This document shows, one piece after another, positions 1 through 6,760 of a stretch of 13,224 nt of DNA (position 1 is the first letter of the stretch; every line of letters begins with the position of its first letter). The DNA is from Rhodospirillaceae bacterium CCH5-H10 (GTDB taxonomy: Bacteria; Pseudomonadota; Alphaproteobacteria; Reyranellales; Reyranellaceae): the NCBI GenBank assembly GCA_001557035.1, contig LSKJ01000638.1, positions 1 to 13,224 on the forward strand, read 5' to 3'. Below the pieces are notes generated by a model, which was given only the letters and a program-made list of their open reading frames with translations, was not told the origin of the DNA and ran no database searches. A program made the position numbers and the translations under genes.

Positions 1-1
1 G

Positions 2-409
2 GAAGAGGCGGCCCGGACCGCCGGTGTCGATGCGAGGTTCCTGGGCTTCGTGAATCAGAGCCAGCTCCCGGGAGTCTATGCCTCGTCCGACGTGATCGTC
101 CTGCCCTCGATTGCCACCGAGACCTGGGGGCTCGTCGTCAACGAGGCGATGGCCTGTGGCGTGCCCGCCGTTGTGTCCGATGCCGTCGGCTGCGGCCCCG
201 ACCTGATCCAGCCCGGCGCGACCGGCGCGGTGGCGCCGCTCGGCGACGTGCCGGCGCTGGCCACATCCATCGCCTCGGTTCTCGCCCTCGATCCCGCCCT
301 GACACGGCGGGCATTGGCCGAGCGCATGGCGATCTATTCGCCGGCGCGCGCGGCGGACGCCGTGCTCGAAGCCGCCGATGCCCTTGCCGCCGGGAGTCGG
401 CTAAGGTGA
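2..409 (+). CDS. GT4 family glycosyltransferase, C-terminal part (5' truncated by window edge)
   Basis: This is the carboxyl-terminal 135 residues of a GT-B fold, GT4-family (Glycos_transf_1) glycosyltransferase; the frame is open to the window edge, so the true start lies upstream. The sequence shows FLGFVNQSQLPGVYASSDV followed by LPS, then the EX7E motif (ETWGLVVNE) that in this family contacts the nucleotide-sugar donor, then EAMACGVPAV and a glycine-rich segment before a helical tail ending SRLR. An ATG or GTG inside the visible part (for example GTG at 50) is an internal codon, because the conserved beta strand FLGFV spans it. It is followed after 4 bases by the GT2 gene on the same strand, so it is probably an upstream member of the same operon. 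It would act in the cytoplasm or at the inner membrane face, adding a sugar to a lipid-linked repeat unit. Donor and acceptor cannot be told from this fragment. Confidence 0.93.
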   Translation, partial: EEAARTAGVDARFLGFVNQSQLPGVYASSDVIVLPSIATETWGLVVNEAMACGVPAVVSDAVGCGPDLIQPGATGAVAPLGDVPALATSIASVLALDPALTRRALAERMAIYSPARAADAVLEAADALAAGSRLR

Positions 410-413
410 CGGC

Positions 414-1337
414 GTGAGCGACATCTCCGTCGTAATACCGACTTTCAACCGTCTGTGGGCCCTCCCTCAGGCCGTGGAGTCGTGCCGCTCGGCCGGCGGA
501 AACATCGAGATCGTGGTCGTCGACGACGGCAGCACCGACGGCACCTGGGACTGGCTGCAGGCGCAGCAGGATATCGTCGCGATCCGGACAGACAACTGGG
601 GCAAGGACTGGGCGGTCGAGACGGCCCTTGCCGCCGCAAGGGGCGAGTATGTGCGCTTCCTGGATTCCGACGACTGGCTCTGCGAGGACGCCAACGCCGA
701 CCAACTCGCACTCGCGCGGGAGACGGGGGCCGACCTCGTCGTCGCGGGATACGAGGATTACGACGAGGCGAGTGGCGAACGGCGGGTCAACGCCTGGAAC
801 GATTGCGACGACTTCATCGCCCAGCAGCTCGGCGAGGGTTGGGCGTCGCACTATTCAGCCTTCCTGTTCCGCCGCGAGCTGATCCGTGGCATCCCGCACC
901 GGCAGGACTTCGCGCTGCGCGACGACCGGCTGTTCATCCTCGAGGTCGCGATGCGCCAGCCACGGCTCGCGGTCTATCGGCAGCCGGCGTTCGTGCATCG
1001 TCGCCATGCAGGCGAGCGCCTTCAGTACACGGCAGGCTTCAAGCGCGATCTCGGCTACTGGACGCACATCGCGATCTACCGGAAGGTGCTGAGCCTGCTC
1101 GAACAGCGCGGCGAGTTGACCGCGCGCCGCAAGCAGGCGGCCATCCGCACGCTGTGGCCCAACGTGCGATCCTTCGCCAAGGCCTATCCGCGCGAAGCGG
1201 CGGAGGTCGTCGACTGGATCTACCGGCTCGATCCGCAGTTCGTGCCGCCCGTGCGACCCGCGCTGGCTCTTGCCTACAGGCTGCTGGGCTTTGCCATGAC
1301 CGAGCGTCTGCTGCGCCTGCGGTCCCTGCCGCAATGA
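414..1337 (+). CDS. GT2 family glycosyltransferase (GT-A fold)
   Basis: This 307-residue protein is an inverting GT2-type glycosyltransferase. Residues 3-12 (DISVVIPTFN) and VVVDDGSTDGTW (34-45) are the classic nucleotide-binding start of the family, and FLDSDDWL (82-89) carries the DXD metal and donor site (D84-S85-D86). The later segment with ALRDDRLFILEVA and the HRRHAG stretch looks like the acceptor half. No transmembrane segments are visible, so this is a soluble or peripherally bound enzyme rather than a processive synthase such as NodC or cellulose synthase. The start is GTG at 414, preceded by AAGG at 403-406 with good spacing; this ribosome-binding site overlaps the end of the previous gene. 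The stop overlaps the next start as ATGA. A role in building a polysaccharide repeat unit follows from the neighbours; the sugar is unknown. Confidence 0.93.
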   Translation: MSDISVVIPTFNRLWALPQAVESCRSAGGNIEIVVVDDGSTDGTWDWLQAQQDIVAIRTDNWGKDWAVETALAAARGEYVRFLDSDDWLCEDANADQLALARETGADLVVAGYEDYDEASGERRVNAWNDCDDFIAQQLGEGWASHYSAFLFRRELIRGIPHRQDFALRDDRLFILEVAMRQPRLAVYRQPAFVHRRHAGERLQYTAGFKRDLGYWTHIAIYRKVLSLLEQRGELTARRKQAAIRTLWPNVRSFAKAYPREAAEVVDWIYRLDPQFVPPVRPALALAYRLLGFAMTERLLRLRSLPQ

Positions 1338-2722
1338 CGCTTCCGGATGTCGCTGCGGGAGGAAGGCCGGGCAGGCGGCTGCGCGTCGTGCACTGCGTCG
1401 GCTTCTACTTTCCCGATTCGACCGGCGGCACCGAGGTCTATGTTCGCGACCTGGTGACGGCCCTGTCGGCCCACGCCATCGACAACACCATCATCGCCGC
1501 AACGGACGGTTCCTACGACCGCTACACGTGGAACGGCGTCGAGGTGGTGCGCTATCCCATCGATGCGCCGGAAATCCAGAAGGTCCGCGACCGGAGCGTG
1601 CGCAGGCGCCGGACCATGTTCCAGGAGCTGGTGGAGTCGGCGAAGCCCGACCTGTTCCATCTCCATTCCTGGACCAGCGGCGCGGGCCTGCGGCACCTTC
1701 GGCAGGTCGCGCGCATGGACATTCCCAGCGTCGTGACGATGCACGTGCCGTCGCCGATCTGCATGCGCGGCACGATGCTGCTCAATGACGAAAAGCCCTG
1801 CGACGGACTGATCGATGACCGGCGCTGCGCGGAGTGCTGGGCCCTCGACCGCGGTTTGCCCGCGCCGGCCGCCTATCTCCTGTCGCGGTTGCCGCGCTGG
1901 GACGTCAGCGACAGCGTGGTTTCCCGCGTTTCGCAGAGGGCGGCGACGTTGCTGTCGGCAAGGGCGGCGGCGGCCACCAAGGCCCGGCAGTTGCGTTCGA
2001 TGGCGACGCTCAGCGAGCGCATCGTGGCGCCGAGCGAATGGGTGCGGGCAGCGCTCGCCGAGAATGCCATTCCGCCGGAAAAGATCGTGGTGTCGGGACA
2101 GTCCGCCAGCGCCGAATTCTCCGACCGCAAGGAGCGACCGCTGGAGGGCGCCGGTCGCCGCGAGATCGTCATCGGCTTCCTCGGGCGGCTCGAACGCTAC
2201 AAGGGCGCGGACATGCTGGTGCGCGCCCTCGAGTTGCTTCCGCCCGACCTGCCGGTGCAGCTGCGGATCGCAGGCATCGGTCAGGATGCACGCTTCGCCA
2301 AGCGCATGGAGAACGCCGCGCAGAAGGATGCGCGCATCCAGTTGATGGGCCTGGTCAGGCACGAGAAGGTGCCCGAGTTCCTGGCGGATATCGACGTGCT
2401 CGCCGTGCCGTCACGCTACATGGAAACCGGTCCGATCGTCGTGCAGGAGGCGAGGGCGCTCGGCATCCCGGTGATGGGCGCCGATCTCGGTGGCATCTCC
2501 GAGCGCGTCCATCACGGCGTGGACGGATGGCTGCTGCCGTTCGACGATCCCCGACCGTGGGCCGAAGCGATCCGGGTCGCTGCCACCGACCGGGCGGAAG
2601 TCGCGCGCCTGTCGGGCAACATGCGGCGCACGCGATCGATCGACGACGTGGCCGACGACATGGCGACTCTCTATCGCGACATCATGGCCAACCGGCCGAC
2701 GTCGGCGGAGGCCGATCGCTAG
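1334..2722 (+). CDS. GT4 family glycosyltransferase with a four-cysteine cluster
   Basis: This is a 462-residue GT-B glycosyltransferase. The N-terminal Rossmann domain begins at RLRVVHCVGFYFPDSTGGTE (residues 15-34), the glycine pair of GG-T-E being typical of GT4 acceptor-side loops. The donor domain has GFLGRLERYKG (281-291) and an EX7E motif at E364 and E372 in METGPIVVQEARA. Between them, residues 143-168 hold four cysteines spaced C-x12-C-x8-C-x2-C, a feature seen in a subset of GT4 enzymes and possibly metal-binding (inference). A helical stretch of about 40 residues (195-235), rich in alanine and arginine, joins the two halves. The chosen ATG at 1334 overlaps the upstream stop as ATGA. 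The open frame runs far upstream of it, but that part is the antiphase reading of the GT2 gene. It probably extends the repeat unit; donor and linkage are unknown. Confidence 0.93.
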   Translation: MTLPDVAAGGRPGRRLRVVHCVGFYFPDSTGGTEVYVRDLVTALSAHAIDNTIIAATDGSYDRYTWNGVEVVRYPIDAPEIQKVRDRSVRRRRTMFQELVESAKPDLFHLHSWTSGAGLRHLRQVARMDIPSVVTMHVPSPICMRGTMLLNDEKPCDGLIDDRRCAECWALDRGLPAPAAYLLSRLPRWDVSDSVVSRVSQRAATLLSARAAAATKARQLRSMATLSERIVAPSEWVRAALAENAIPPEKIVVSGQSASAEFSDRKERPLEGAGRREIVIGFLGRLERYKGADMLVRALELLPPDLPVQLRIAGIGQDARFAKRMENAAQKDARIQLMGLVRHEKVPEFLADIDVLAVPSRYMETGPIVVQEARALGIPVMGADLGGISERVHHGVDGWLLPFDDPRPWAEAIRVAATDRAEVARLSGNMRRTRSIDDVADDMATLYRDIMANRPTSAEADR

Positions 2723-3714
2723 TGCCGCTGCGCTCGCCCCTGAACCTGTTCTACGAGGAGCCCGATTCGGACCGCTGGGCGCCGTTCGACCGCTATCCGC
2801 GGAGGCTGGTGCGCTGGGCCCTGCGCGGACCCAAGCAGCCCGGCGGCACGATGCGCGTCTATCTCAACCTGTGTGCCGGGCTCGACCGGCTGAACGTGCC
2901 GTACCGCATCAACGATTACCGGCATATGCGGGAGAACCCGCACGAGCTGGCCTGTGTCATCGGCCAGCCGCATGTTCTGGCGAAGCTGCCGCAGGAGACG
3001 CCGATCCTGTTCGGCACTTCCATCTACAACCATCCGAGCGACGATCCCGAACTGCTCTGCCGCCGCAGGATCCGACGCGTGCTGGTGCCGAGCCCCTGGG
3101 TGGAAAGGATGTTCTCGACCGTCTGGCCGGGCAGTATCACCGTCTGGCCCTCCGGCATCGATACCGACCGCTGGTCGCCGTCCCGGCGTGCCAACAAGGA
3201 TGTGGATGTCCTGATTTACGACAAGATCGTCCGGCATCGCAGCCGCTACATGCGCACCATCGTGGAGCCCATGCTTGCCGAACTGCGGCGCCGGCGGCTC
3301 AGCGTGGAGATGCTTCGCTACGGCTTCTACCGCGAGGAGAGGCTGCACGACCTCAGCCGGCGGACGCGGGCGATGATCTATCTCAGCCATCACGAGACGC
3401 AGGGTCTCGCCGCGCAGCAGATGCTGGCGTCCGACGTGCCGCTGCTCGCGTGGGACCAGGGCGGTCTGTGGAAGGACCCGAAGTATGCGCCTCATCTCGT
3501 GCGTTTCGCGCCGGTGACGTCGGTGCCCTACTGGGACGAGCGTTGCGGCATGAAGTTCAAGGGCAGCGGCGACGTGCTGCCGGCTTTCGACCGGTTCTGG
3601 TTCGGCGTCGAAGCGGGCCTCTACGCGCCACGCGAGATGATCGCCGAGAAGTTCACGCTCGAGAGCCAGGCCATGGCCTACCTGGCGCTGGTCGACACCT
3701 ACGGCGCAGGCTGA
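2722..3714 (+). CDS. Short divergent GT4-like glycosyltransferase
   Basis: This 330-residue protein looks like a divergent GT-B glycosyltransferase. Near the middle, VLVPSPWVERMF (120-131) and VWPSGIDTDRWSP (141-153) match the family's inter-domain segment (usually written as N/S-G-V/I-D). Residues 162-170 (DVLIYDKIV) start the second Rossmann domain. HETQGLAAQQMLASDVPLLAWD (224-245) aligns with the EX7E region, but the second glutamate position is glutamine (E225, Q233). The N-terminal domain is short and opens with NLFYEEPDSDRW; GPKQPGGT (36-43) resembles the glycine loop of GT4 enzymes. The start is GTG at 2722, overlapping the previous TAG by one base, with GGAGG at 2707-2711 as ribosome-binding site. 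It is the last gene of the + strand operon. Its activity is not certain: it could use an unusual donor or have a non-catalytic role. Confidence 0.82.
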   Translation: MPLRSPLNLFYEEPDSDRWAPFDRYPRRLVRWALRGPKQPGGTMRVYLNLCAGLDRLNVPYRINDYRHMRENPHELACVIGQPHVLAKLPQETPILFGTSIYNHPSDDPELLCRRRIRRVLVPSPWVERMFSTVWPGSITVWPSGIDTDRWSPSRRANKDVDVLIYDKIVRHRSRYMRTIVEPMLAELRRRRLSVEMLRYGFYREERLHDLSRRTRAMIYLSHHETQGLAAQQMLASDVPLLAWDQGGLWKDPKYAPHLVRFAPVTSVPYWDERCGMKFKGSGDVLPAFDRFWFGVEAGLYAPREMIAEKFTLESQAMAYLALVDTYGAG

Positions 3715-3721
3715 TCTTCTC

Positions 3722-4834
3722 TCAGGATCGTCCGCGGGCAAGACGGCGCAGCAGGGCGCGCGGCAGGCCGAGTTCGACGAGGAAGCGGCGGGTCACGTCG
3801 GACAGACCGTAGGCAAGGGCCCGGACGCTCGAATTGCCGTGGATGACGATGCGGAAATTCACGTCGATCGTGTCGGTGTACCAGCTCTTGTAGCGTCCGA
3901 GCGTGCGCATGAAGTCGAACCAGGTGCGTGACCGCGCATGGTGCTCGACGAGCGCGAACAGCAGCGCGGCACCGACCCGTTCGCTCTGGAACGAACGATC
4001 GCGCGCGGGCATGTAGTAATAGGCCTTCCGGTCGTCGACGAAGCCGAAATGCCCGGCCGCGATCCGCCCGTCGAACCGCAGAAGCGAGAGGTCCAGATGC
4101 GCGCGCATCCCCTCGCTGGTGACCAGGGCGTCGAAGAACTTGCCCTCCCTGTCCCGGCCGAGCGGGCTGCCGGGCCAACTGCCGACATGCAGCTCGCGGA
4201 AGGCCGGCCAGTGAGACGCGAAGTCTTCGCATCCAATCCGGACGTCGAAGCCACGGGCCCGCAGCGCGTCGAGGCGGCTGCGCACGCGGCGAAGCCGGCC
4301 GGCATCCTCCGTGGCGTGGCCGGGCCGCAAGTCGCGCACCGCGACGGGGGTGAGGATATGGGTCCGCACGGTCCAGTCGTGACGCGCCTGCGCGGCATTG
4401 ACGAGCTGGAACGTCGTGGGATCTCGACTGCAGAACTGCTGCAGGTCGAGGACATCCCAGCGTTCGGCCCGGTCGGCGAGGAAGGCCAGGATCTCGTCGA
4501 CTACGCGCCCTCTGTGAATGCCCGCGCGGATCAGGATGTTCTGATAGTCGGCGAGGCCCGCGACGATGGTCTCCGCGACCTTCACCGCGATCCCGAACGA
4601 CCGCGCGCGCCGGATGCAGAGCGGGGCGATGGCCGCGATCGGACCGTCGTGCGCCTCGCGCGCCACGACGATGGAGAGCTCGTCGTCCGGCCGGCAATGG
4701 CGGAAGAACAGGAAGCTCCATTCCCAGCGATAGAAGATCTCGGGGAATTCCATGCGATCCACGAGTTCGTTCCACGCCGGCCGCAGCCGCTCGAAGGCAT
4801 CGACCGTGGTCACGAGTTCGAGGGCGAGCGCCAT
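3722..4834 (-). CDS. CelD/BcsL-type GNAT superfamily acyltransferase
   Basis: This 370-residue protein belongs to the large GNAT_acetyltr_6 (CelD/BcsL, BioF2-like) group, which in polysaccharide loci is thought to acylate sugars or precursors. An N-terminal half with FPEIFYRWEWSFLFF (30-44) precedes the GNAT core. The core shows LRFDGRIAAGHFGFVDDRKAYYY (252-274, written here as overlapping motifs), then SERVGAALLFAL (284-295) and the diagnostic WFDFMRTLGRYKSWYTDT (305-322). No membrane segment or signal peptide is seen, so it should act in the cytoplasm with an acyl-CoA or acyl-carrier donor. I chose the ATG at 4834, 2 bases after the methyltransferase stop, with GGAG upstream. A longer in-frame start at 4945 would overlap the neighbour by over 100 bases and adds only arginine-rich, unconserved-looking residues. 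The gene is the last of the three-gene minus-strand operon and converges on the + strand glycosyltransferases. The acyl group and target are unknown. Confidence 0.88.
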   Translation of the reverse strand: MALALELVTTVDAFERLRPAWNELVDRMEFPEIFYRWEWSFLFFRHCRPDDELSIVVAREAHDGPIAAIAPLCIRRARSFGIAVKVAETIVAGLADYQNILIRAGIHRGRVVDEILAFLADRAERWDVLDLQQFCSRDPTTFQLVNAAQARHDWTVRTHILTPVAVRDLRPGHATEDAGRLRRVRSRLDALRARGFDVRIGCEDFASHWPAFRELHVGSWPGSPLGRDREGKFFDALVTSEGMRAHLDLSLLRFDGRIAAGHFGFVDDRKAYYYMPARDRSFQSERVGAALLFALVEHHARSRTWFDFMRTLGRYKSWYTDTIDVNFRIVIHGNSSVRALAYGLSDVTRRFLVELGLPRALLRRLARGRS

Positions 4835-4836
4835 CG

Positions 4837-5637
4837 TCAGACGCGCTCCGGCTTGCGCGACACGTAGTAGATCCAGGGATTTGAATCGTGTGCCAGGCGG
4901 GGATCGTCGCCGGGAACGAATTCGCGGCTCTCGTTGCCGGCACATACGATGTCGACCATGCCGAGCCGGCGCAGCTCGGCCACACCGACATCGGGCCGGA
5001 CATAGTAGAGCGCCGAGGAGCGGAAGGAGTGCGTGCCGTCATGGACCCGGCCGGCGGCCAGCGGCATGCGGTACTGCAGCAGGCCGTTCTTCGCCCAGAA
5101 CACGCTCGACCACTTGAACGAGCGCAGCGTCTCGCGCAGGCTTGCGTGCACGCGGAAGCGGAAGCGGTCTGTAATCGCGGGCAGATAGTTCGCGTTGTGG
5201 CTCGAGAAGGCCATCAGCCCGCCGGGCCGCAGCACGCGGCGCATCTCGCCGAGCGCCATGCCGCGCTCGCGCGCGTCGAGATGGTCGATGCCGTTGTAAC
5301 TGAAAAGCACGAGGTCGCAGCTCTCGTCCGCAACAAGGTCGAGCCGGCGCGCGTCGGCGACGGCGAAGCGGAAGGCCGGGAACTCCGTCTTGCATCGCGC
5401 GATCATCGCGGCGGAATAGTCGACGCCGAGATAGGAGCGTGCGAGGGGCGCGAAATGCCGCGTGGTCCGGCCACCGCCGACGCCGATGTCGAGCATGTCC
5501 ATCGAGCCGAGCGACGGGCGCAGTTGGGCCAGCAAGGTCTCTTCCGGCTTCTGCAGCCCGTCGGGCCGTGCATAGAGCGCCACGATGTCAGGCGACTCGT
5601 AGGTCGCGTGCGTGAGGTCCGAGGCGAAGCCGGTCAT
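4837..5637 (-). CDS. Class I SAM-dependent methyltransferase
   Basis: This 266-residue protein has the Rossmann-type methyltransferase order. Motif I is MLDIGVGGGRTT (48-59), which binds S-adenosylmethionine. The acidic strand-2 residue sits in LGVDYS (70-75), followed by FAVADARRLDL (91-101) and the motif IV-like CDLVLFSYNGIDHL (107-120). RRVLRPGGLMAFSSHN (133-148) is the usual post-motif strand. It resembles Methyltransf_25/11 enzymes found in polysaccharide and lipid decoration. The C-terminal third, with SFKWSSVFWAKNG and a repeated tyrosine pair near 211-212, probably shapes the acceptor pocket. The ATG at 5637 overlaps the deacetylase stop as ATGA, which favours it over the longer in-frame start at 5739. 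O- or N-methylation of a sugar in the repeat unit is the likely role, inferred from the neighbours; the acceptor cannot be read from sequence. Confidence 0.92.
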   Translation of the reverse strand: MTGFASDLTHATYESPDIVALYARPDGLQKPEETLLAQLRPSLGSMDMLDIGVGGGRTTRHFAPLARSYLGVDYSAAMIARCKTEFPAFRFAVADARRLDLVADESCDLVLFSYNGIDHLDARERGMALGEMRRVLRPGGLMAFSSHNANYLPAITDRFRFRVHASLRETLRSFKWSSVFWAKNGLLQYRMPLAAGRVHDGTHSFRSSALYYVRPDVGVAELRRLGMVDIVCAGNESREFVPGDDPRLAHDSNPWIYYVSRKPERV

Positions 5638-6677
5638 GCCTTGCCCCACTCGGAATCCCAGTCGGTGATCGTGCCCATGCGGCCGATCGTGCCGAGTTGC
5701 ACCGGCAGCAGCCTGTCGACGAGGCGGGCCGGCAGCCATTGGCGCAGCGCCAACACGAAGCGGAGATAGGAACGGTCGAAGTCGAACGGCTGGCGACGCT
5801 GCCGGCGGCCGGTCCGTGCGATCAGCCGGTCGGGATAGCTGCGAGTCGCCATGAGCGACGGCGCGTTCTGGCTCACGAAGGCCCCCAGCATGCGCTTCTT
5901 GTCGGCGAGTTCGGACGGCGACATCCGCAGCTTCAGGATCGGCCTTCCGTCGATGCCGTCGGGCGGGCCGTTATAGGCGACCAGACCGAACAGCCAGCGG
6001 GCACAGAGCGCAAGGATGCGGTGCGGCGTATGGAGCAGGGAAACATACGGGCTGTACTCCGGTGCCTCGAACACCGCGAACCGGTCGGACGGCGCGATCA
6101 GCAGATCGATCAGCGCGGCGGTCATGTCGTGGTGGACATGGCCGCCCTCGAACGCGGGCATGACGATCGCGGTCGGCTGGAAGTCGTCGATGATGCCGCG
6201 CAGGGCCGTCGCGGCCGCGCGCAGCTTCGCGGGATCGCGGCTCTCCAGTGGTGGCATCAGATCGAGGAACCGGAGATCGGCCACGTCGAGGCCGGCGATA
6301 CTCCAGGCCGCGCGCGCCTCGGCTTCGCGTTTTTCCGGCAAGGCCGGCGTTTCATCGCGGGCGAGATAGATCACGCGGGTGACGCCGCCCAGCCGGTTGT
6401 TGCGAAGTCCAAGACCCCCGGCCGAGATCACGCAGTCATCCTCGTGTGGCGCGAGTATCAGCAGGCGCGCGGGCGTATCCCAGGCCATCCAGCGCTCGAT
6501 CGCCCGGATGCGCACCAGGGCGAGAAGCGCGAACGCCAGAAGCAGTGTGTAGAAGAGCGCGAAGGGCAGGGCGATCCAGAACAGGCCGGGCAGGCATGTG
6601 GCCAGCCAGAACAACAGGGCGGCGGCGGCCAGCAGCGCCACGACGATCGACGGCCGGAAGTCGATGCGGAGCTTCAT
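5634..6677 (-). CDS. Membrane-anchored PIG-L family deacetylase (LmbE-like)
   Basis: This 347-residue protein is a PIG-L/LmbE-type metal-dependent N-deacetylase, the family that removes N-acetyl groups from GlcNAc-containing substrates. Two hydrophobic segments at about residues 11-28 and 31-55 form a membrane hairpin or two helices. The catalytic domain begins at RLLILAPHEDDCVISAGG (71-88). In PHEDDC, H78 and D81 match the zinc ligands and D80 the catalytic base, but the glutamate that usually follows (HPDDE) is cysteine 82. HVHH at 180-183 supplies the second HXXH-type zinc motif. The C-terminal part (260-347) is basic and helical. The start ATG at 6677 is the first gene of the minus-strand operon; a weak AGGA lies about 19 bases upstream. 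Anchoring suggests work on a lipid-linked intermediate. Which face the active site is on is not clear: two helices with a short basic start would leave the domain in the cytoplasm. Confidence 0.92.
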   Translation of the reverse strand: MKLRIDFRPSIVVALLAAAALLFWLATCLPGLFWIALPFALFYTLLLAFALLALVRIRAIERWMAWDTPARLLILAPHEDDCVISAGGLGLRNNRLGGVTRVIYLARDETPALPEKREAEARAAWSIAGLDVADLRFLDLMPPLESRDPAKLRAAATALRGIIDDFQPTAIVMPAFEGGHVHHDMTAALIDLLIAPSDRFAVFEAPEYSPYVSLLHTPHRILALCARWLFGLVAYNGPPDGIDGRPILKLRMSPSELADKKRMLGAFVSQNAPSLMATRSYPDRLIARTGRRQRRQPFDFDRSYLRFVLALRQWLPARLVDRLLPVQLGTIGRMGTITDWDSEWGKA

Positions 6678-6760
6678 TCGATCGCGGAGCCCATTCCTGC
6701 AATACCTATGCTATCAATCGGCCCGATACATCAAGCCCTTGCCGAATCACTGGACACGTC
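6678..6760. promoter_or_regulatory. Short divergent intergenic region, presumed to hold promoters for both operons
   Basis: These 83 bases separate the divergent deacetylase and glycosyltransferase genes and are more AT-rich around 6700-6735 than their surroundings. A weak minus-strand pair, TTGATG near 6734-6729 and TAGCAT near 6713-6708, has a 15-base spacer and is not convincing by sequence alone. No clear -35/-10 pair is seen for the + strand. The arrangement itself implies that transcription of both operons starts here, but that is inference from gene direction. Confidence 0.4.

Noticed and set aside
455..1333. Upstream extension of the cysteine-cluster glycosyltransferase, suggesting a 755-residue fusion
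   Set aside because: The extra residues are arginine-rich and overlap the GT2 gene in another frame; the ATG at 1334 coincides with the conserved start and an ATGA overlap.
3938..4867. Plus-strand open frame opposite the acyltransferase
   Set aside because: The minus strand shows the GNAT_acetyltr_6 signature; this frame has none and no ribosome-binding site.
4888..5769. Plus-strand open frame opposite the methyltransferase
   Set aside because: The minus strand has the SAM-binding motif I and coupled start; this frame is a shadow.
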